A stretch of DNA of 64,000 nucleotides from Pseudomonadota bacterium (GTDB taxonomy: Bacteria > Pseudomonadota > Gammaproteobacteria > Xanthomonadales > Xanthomonadaceae): positions 1 through 64,000 of the forward strand of contig CAUJIN010000031.1 in NCBI GenBank assembly GCA_963205495.1, written 5' to 3'. Made by a program: the position numbers and the translations under genes. Each line of letters begins with the position of its first letter. Position 1 is the first letter of the stretch. Positions 61,468 through 64,000 of this stretch are shown piece by piece. Under the pieces are notes generated by a model. The model saw only the letters and a list, made by a program, of their open reading frames with translations, was not told the DNA's origin and searched no databases.

Positions 61468-61507
61468 TGCGAAATCAAAGCGGCCCGCCGCAGTGCGACG
61501 GGCCGCT
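61468..61507 (-). terminator. Terminator-like hairpin after the subtilase gene
   Basis: The 9-bp perfect stem AGCGGCCCG / CGGGCCGCT (61479-61487, 61499-61507) has an 11-base loop. On the minus strand it is followed by TTTGATTT. It lies about 55 bases past the subtilase stop. Confidence 0.65.
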
Positions 61508-61560
61508 CGTGCATCCAGCACCGGAGGGACGCGACGCCGCATCCCGTCCGGTGGTCAGCC

Positions 61561-64000
61561 TCACGGCGTGGATTCGAACCCGTCCGAGAAGATCTCCGGT
61601 GCCAGCGCCGCGCAGCTCACATTGGCATCGGTGACGGGAGCGTGGCCCATCGTGCCGCTGCCGTTGGACACCGTGCAGCTCAGGCCCGATGGCGCGCTCT
61701 GGACCGTCACCTCCCAGGAAAATCCGGTCGGGACGCCGGGAACGAAAGCATAGAGGCCGTTGGCACTGATCGTCCGTGTGGTGCCATTGTTGAGCGCCAG
61801 CACCAGGCCCGGGGTCGTCAACCCGCTTACCGTACCACCCACCGCATAGGTTGCCGGAGGCACGCTCGCGCAGGTCACGTCGATATTGCTCACGTTGGCG
61901 CTGGCCACCGTGCCGCTGCCGTTGGCCACGCTGCAGCTCTGGCCGGCGGGCGAAGTGCTCACCGTCACCGCATATGCCGTGCCGCTCGGATGGCTGCCCG
62001 GGAAGGTGTAGGCACCGTTGCCCGAAATGGCGAAGTCCGCGCCGCCGTTGAGCTTGAGCGCAAGCCCCGCGCCGCTCGCACCGCTCACCGTGCCCCCGAG
62101 GGTGTAGGTCGCACCGCCGCCCTGGACCATCACGGTGTAGTCCTCGGCCTGGCCATAGCCGGCGCTGTTGCAGGCAGTTGCAGCGGCGTTGTACTTCTTG
62201 AGGACACGCATCCGCACCGGACCGGGCGTTGCCGAGGCGGGCACCGCGATGGGCGCCACGGCCTGTTTCCCGTCGTTGCCGTTGGAGTTGGCGATGGTAC
62301 CGATGGTGAAGGACTCGCCGGCGTCGAAGGTCCCGTTGCGGTTCCAGTCGAAGAATGCGCTCACATGGTTGGTGTAACTGCCTGCAGTATTGCCTTCCAC
62401 CTCCATCGGATAGCTCTGTCCGGCCTCGACCAGGCCGCCCGGAATCCCGAGGAAATCCTCATGCGCCGGGCCGCCGGTAGCCGGGGTGCGGTTGTCGATC
62501 CCGGTGAACTTGACCAGGGTGATCGGCTCCACGCCCGAGGGGAAGGTCACCGGGCAGTAAGGCTCGGGGAAGGTCACGCCGGTGGTGAAGCTGAAGGTGG
62601 CCGAGTGGGCGCTGTCGCCGCAGGTGCTGTTGGCCCGGACTCGCCAATAGTGGACGGTAGCCGGCGCCAGCGGTGCGGGCGGCGTCCAGCTTCCGTTCTC
62701 GACCGTGGCGCTGGCCACGATGCTGGCGAAACCGGCATCGGTGGCCACCTCGATGGTGTAGCTCTCCGCCGCCGCATCCGTCGCCCAGGTGAAGGTCGGC
62801 GTGCGCAGCACGCCCACCGCCCCGTTGCCCGGCGCACTCAGGCCCGGCTGGACAGGCACGCCGGATGAGACCTTGAGCGAGGCCGAGATGGTCTTGGAAA
62901 CCGGCATGCTGCCGCTGCTGTTGCCCAGGATCTGGAACGGATAGCTGCCGCGCGCAAGGCCCGCGGTGTTGGAGATCGTGAGCTGGCTGGTGGCCGCCGG
63001 ATCGGCCGGCGTGACCGGAGTGAGGCTGAAGCTGCCGCTGGCCGAACCGGGCAGCCCGGCGTGGCTGAGCGCCACCGGATCGGTGAACCCGTAGCGGCTG
63101 CGCACGCCGACATCGAACTGCGCGGTATCGCCGGCGCAGAAGCTCACCGTGCCCGGCGTGGCCGACAGTTCGAAGGTCGGATCCATGCTCACGGTGAAGC
63201 CGCCCACCGCCGCCAGCGCATAGGTCTGCGGCCCCTGCGGCACATTGATGCCGCGCACGCGGATTTGATAGGTGCCGGCCTGCGGCGCGTCGAAGCGGAT
63301 GCGGTGCATGTTGTTGAGGTTGTCGAAGTTGCCGGTCGTGGTGCCCTGGGTCGGATTGGCGTTGTTGACGTTGAACCCGGCCGGCAGCTTCTGGGTCCAG
63401 ACATCGCCGTTGGGCGCCTGCACTTCCAGCCGCAGCGAATTGACCGTGGCGGGGCTGGCGTTGACCGCACCAGGCTCATCGGTCCAGGTCAGCACGACCG
63501 TCAGCGGCGTTCCGGCGGCCACCGTCAGGCTTTGGCTGTGGACTTCGCCCGTGCCCAGTCCGTTCGTTTCATCGTGGAGAAACAGGTGGCTGGCATCGCC
63601 TGCAAAATGCAGCGAATCCTCCAGCAGGATGCGTCCGAAACCCTGCGCCTGGCCGGGGTTGGCACCCGTACCGCTGCCGGTCATCTTTAAGGCTCCGGCG
63701 GTCAGGATCGCCTTGAGCAGGGCACCGGACGGCGCGGTGATGGCATCGGCAGAGACCTTTGCACCGCTCGGGTAATAGCCCTGCGCCAGATAGTCGCGCA
63801 CCAGCGCGGCCAGGCCCGAAGCCGTAGGCGTGGCCATCGAGGTGCCGCTCATGGTGTCCGTGCCGGAGGCGCTGCGCCCTGCGGAAACGATGCTGCTGCC
63901 CTGCGCGCCGAGGTCGGGCTTGGTGCGCGAATCCAGCGCCGGGCCGCGCGAGGAAAAGGTCGCCATGCTGTTGCCCGAGCTGCCGCGGCCGGTCGCACCG
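61561..64000 (-). CDS. Subtilisin-like (S8) protease, C-terminal part (start outside the window)
   Basis: The reading frame is open to the window edge, and residues before the first ATG (GATGRGSSGNS) continue the subtilase fold, so the start and the catalytic Asp/His lie beyond 64000. The catalytic Ser is in MSGTSMATPTASGL. Downstream come a P-domain-like beta sandwich, a fibronectin-like segment, a GEVED domain (AGYGQAEDYTVM) and two copies of a YTLGGTVSGASGAGLALKL repeat. The C-terminus is APEIFSDGFESTP. It is a secreted or surface protease. Confidence 0.93.
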   Translation of the reverse strand, partial: GATGRGSSGNSMATFSSRGPALDSRTKPDLGAQGSSIVSAGRSASGTDTMSGTSMATPTASGLAALVRDYLAQGYYPSGAKVSADAITAPSGALLKAILTAGALKMTGSGTGANPGQAQGFGRILLEDSLHFAGDASHLFLHDETNGLGTGEVHSQSLTVAAGTPLTVVLTWTDEPGAVNASPATVNSLRLEVQAPNGDVWTQKLPAGFNVNNANPTQGTTTGNFDNLNNMHRIRFDAPQAGTYQIRVRGINVPQGPQTYALAAVGGFTVSMDPTFELSATPGTVSFCAGDTAQFDVGVRSRYGFTDPVALSHAGLPGSASGSFSLTPVTPADPAATSQLTISNTAGLARGSYPFQILGNSSGSMPVSKTISASLKVSSGVPVQPGLSAPGNGAVGVLRTPTFTWATDAAAESYTIEVATDAGFASIVASATVENGSWTPPAPLAPATVHYWRVRANSTCGDSAHSATFSFTTGVTFPEPYCPVTFPSGVEPITLVKFTGIDNRTPATGGPAHEDFLGIPGGLVEAGQSYPMEVEGNTAGSYTNHVSAFFDWNRNGTFDAGESFTIGTIANSNGNDGKQAVAPIAVPASATPGPVRMRVLKKYNAAATACNSAGYGQAEDYTVMVQGGGATYTLGGTVSGASGAGLALKLNGGADFAISGNGAYTFPGSHPSGTAYAVTVSTSPAGQSCSVANGSGTVASANVSNIDVTCASVPPATYAVGGTVSGLTTPGLVLALNNGTTRTISANGLYAFVPGVPTGFSWEVTVQSAPSGLSCTVSNGSGTMGHAPVTDANVSCAALAPEIFSDGFESTP

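Noticed and set aside
61567..61585. T-arm-like sequence (GGGTTCGAATCC on the minus strand) suggesting a tRNA
   Set aside because: It encodes the DGFES tail of the subtilase. No acceptor, D-arm or anticodon arm could be folded around it.

Overview
The window is a GC-rich gammaproteobacterial chromosome segment. It most resembles the Xanthomonadales/Lysobacterales, judged from protein character, the lexA-recA-recX order, and a LexA box with the core TAGTAATACTA. Nearly all of it is single-copy chromosomal genes. No rRNA, tRNA, CRISPR array, insertion sequence or prophage was recognised. The organism looks like a facultative denitrifier: it carries azurin, a cytochrome cd1 nitrite reductase and FNR/DNR-type promoters. 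It also appears able to handle sulfide and persulfide.

Layout. 0-9 kb: azurin; the hfq-hflX-hflK-hflC-DUF2065 RNA/proteolysis operon; a cold-shock gene; serS; DUF805; rarA-crcB. 9-17.7 kb: a seven-gene minus-strand operon (sulfide:quinone oxidoreductase, DUF2892, RND adaptor and pump, Tll0287-like heme protein, TrxC, OsmC). It diverges from a rhodanese, BigR/SqrR-like ArsR regulator, rhodanese operon over a shared promoter/operator. 17.7-24 kb: an AhpD-like protein, a giant alpha-2-macroglobulin lipoprotein and an unknown P-loop-like protein. 24-27.5 kb: nnrD-tsaE-amidase. 27.6-32.7 kb: a diguanylate cyclase, a pentaheme cytochrome and a TPR-GGDEF protein. 32.6-36.8 kb: purA, then lexA-recA-recX. 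36.9-41.5 kb: nirS with an additional N-terminal cytochrome c domain, divergent from a TonB-dependent receptor. 41.5-46.7 kb: hydroxyproline catabolism genes with a DUF885 peptidase-like gene. 46.8-47.5 kb: a Phd/VapC toxin-antitoxin pair. 47.5-50.6 kb: a GH114-like secreted protein, a frameshifted beta-helix surface protein and an NTF2-like protein. 50.6-53.1 kb: a lower-GC patch with a pirin remnant, a small unknown gene and a nuclease-helicase (DUF2075). 53.2-61.4 kb: prolyl oligopeptidase, HIT protein, dnaX-ybaB-recR, DUF2007, and a FakA/FakB-like fusion with plsY. 61.5-64 kb: the C-terminal part of a subtilisin-like protease cut by the window edge.

Two themes link distant genes. First, four promoters (azurin, pentaheme cytochrome, nirS, TonB receptor) each carry a TTGAY-N4-type dyad, with a -10-like hexamer 21-22 bp away, as in FNR class II promoters. 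Second, three unrelated exported proteins (cytochrome, GH114-like protein, subtilase) end in the same short tail, F-x-D-[GD]-F-E, which may be a sorting tag. The sulfide locus at 9-17.7 kb is the best candidate for an under-described system.
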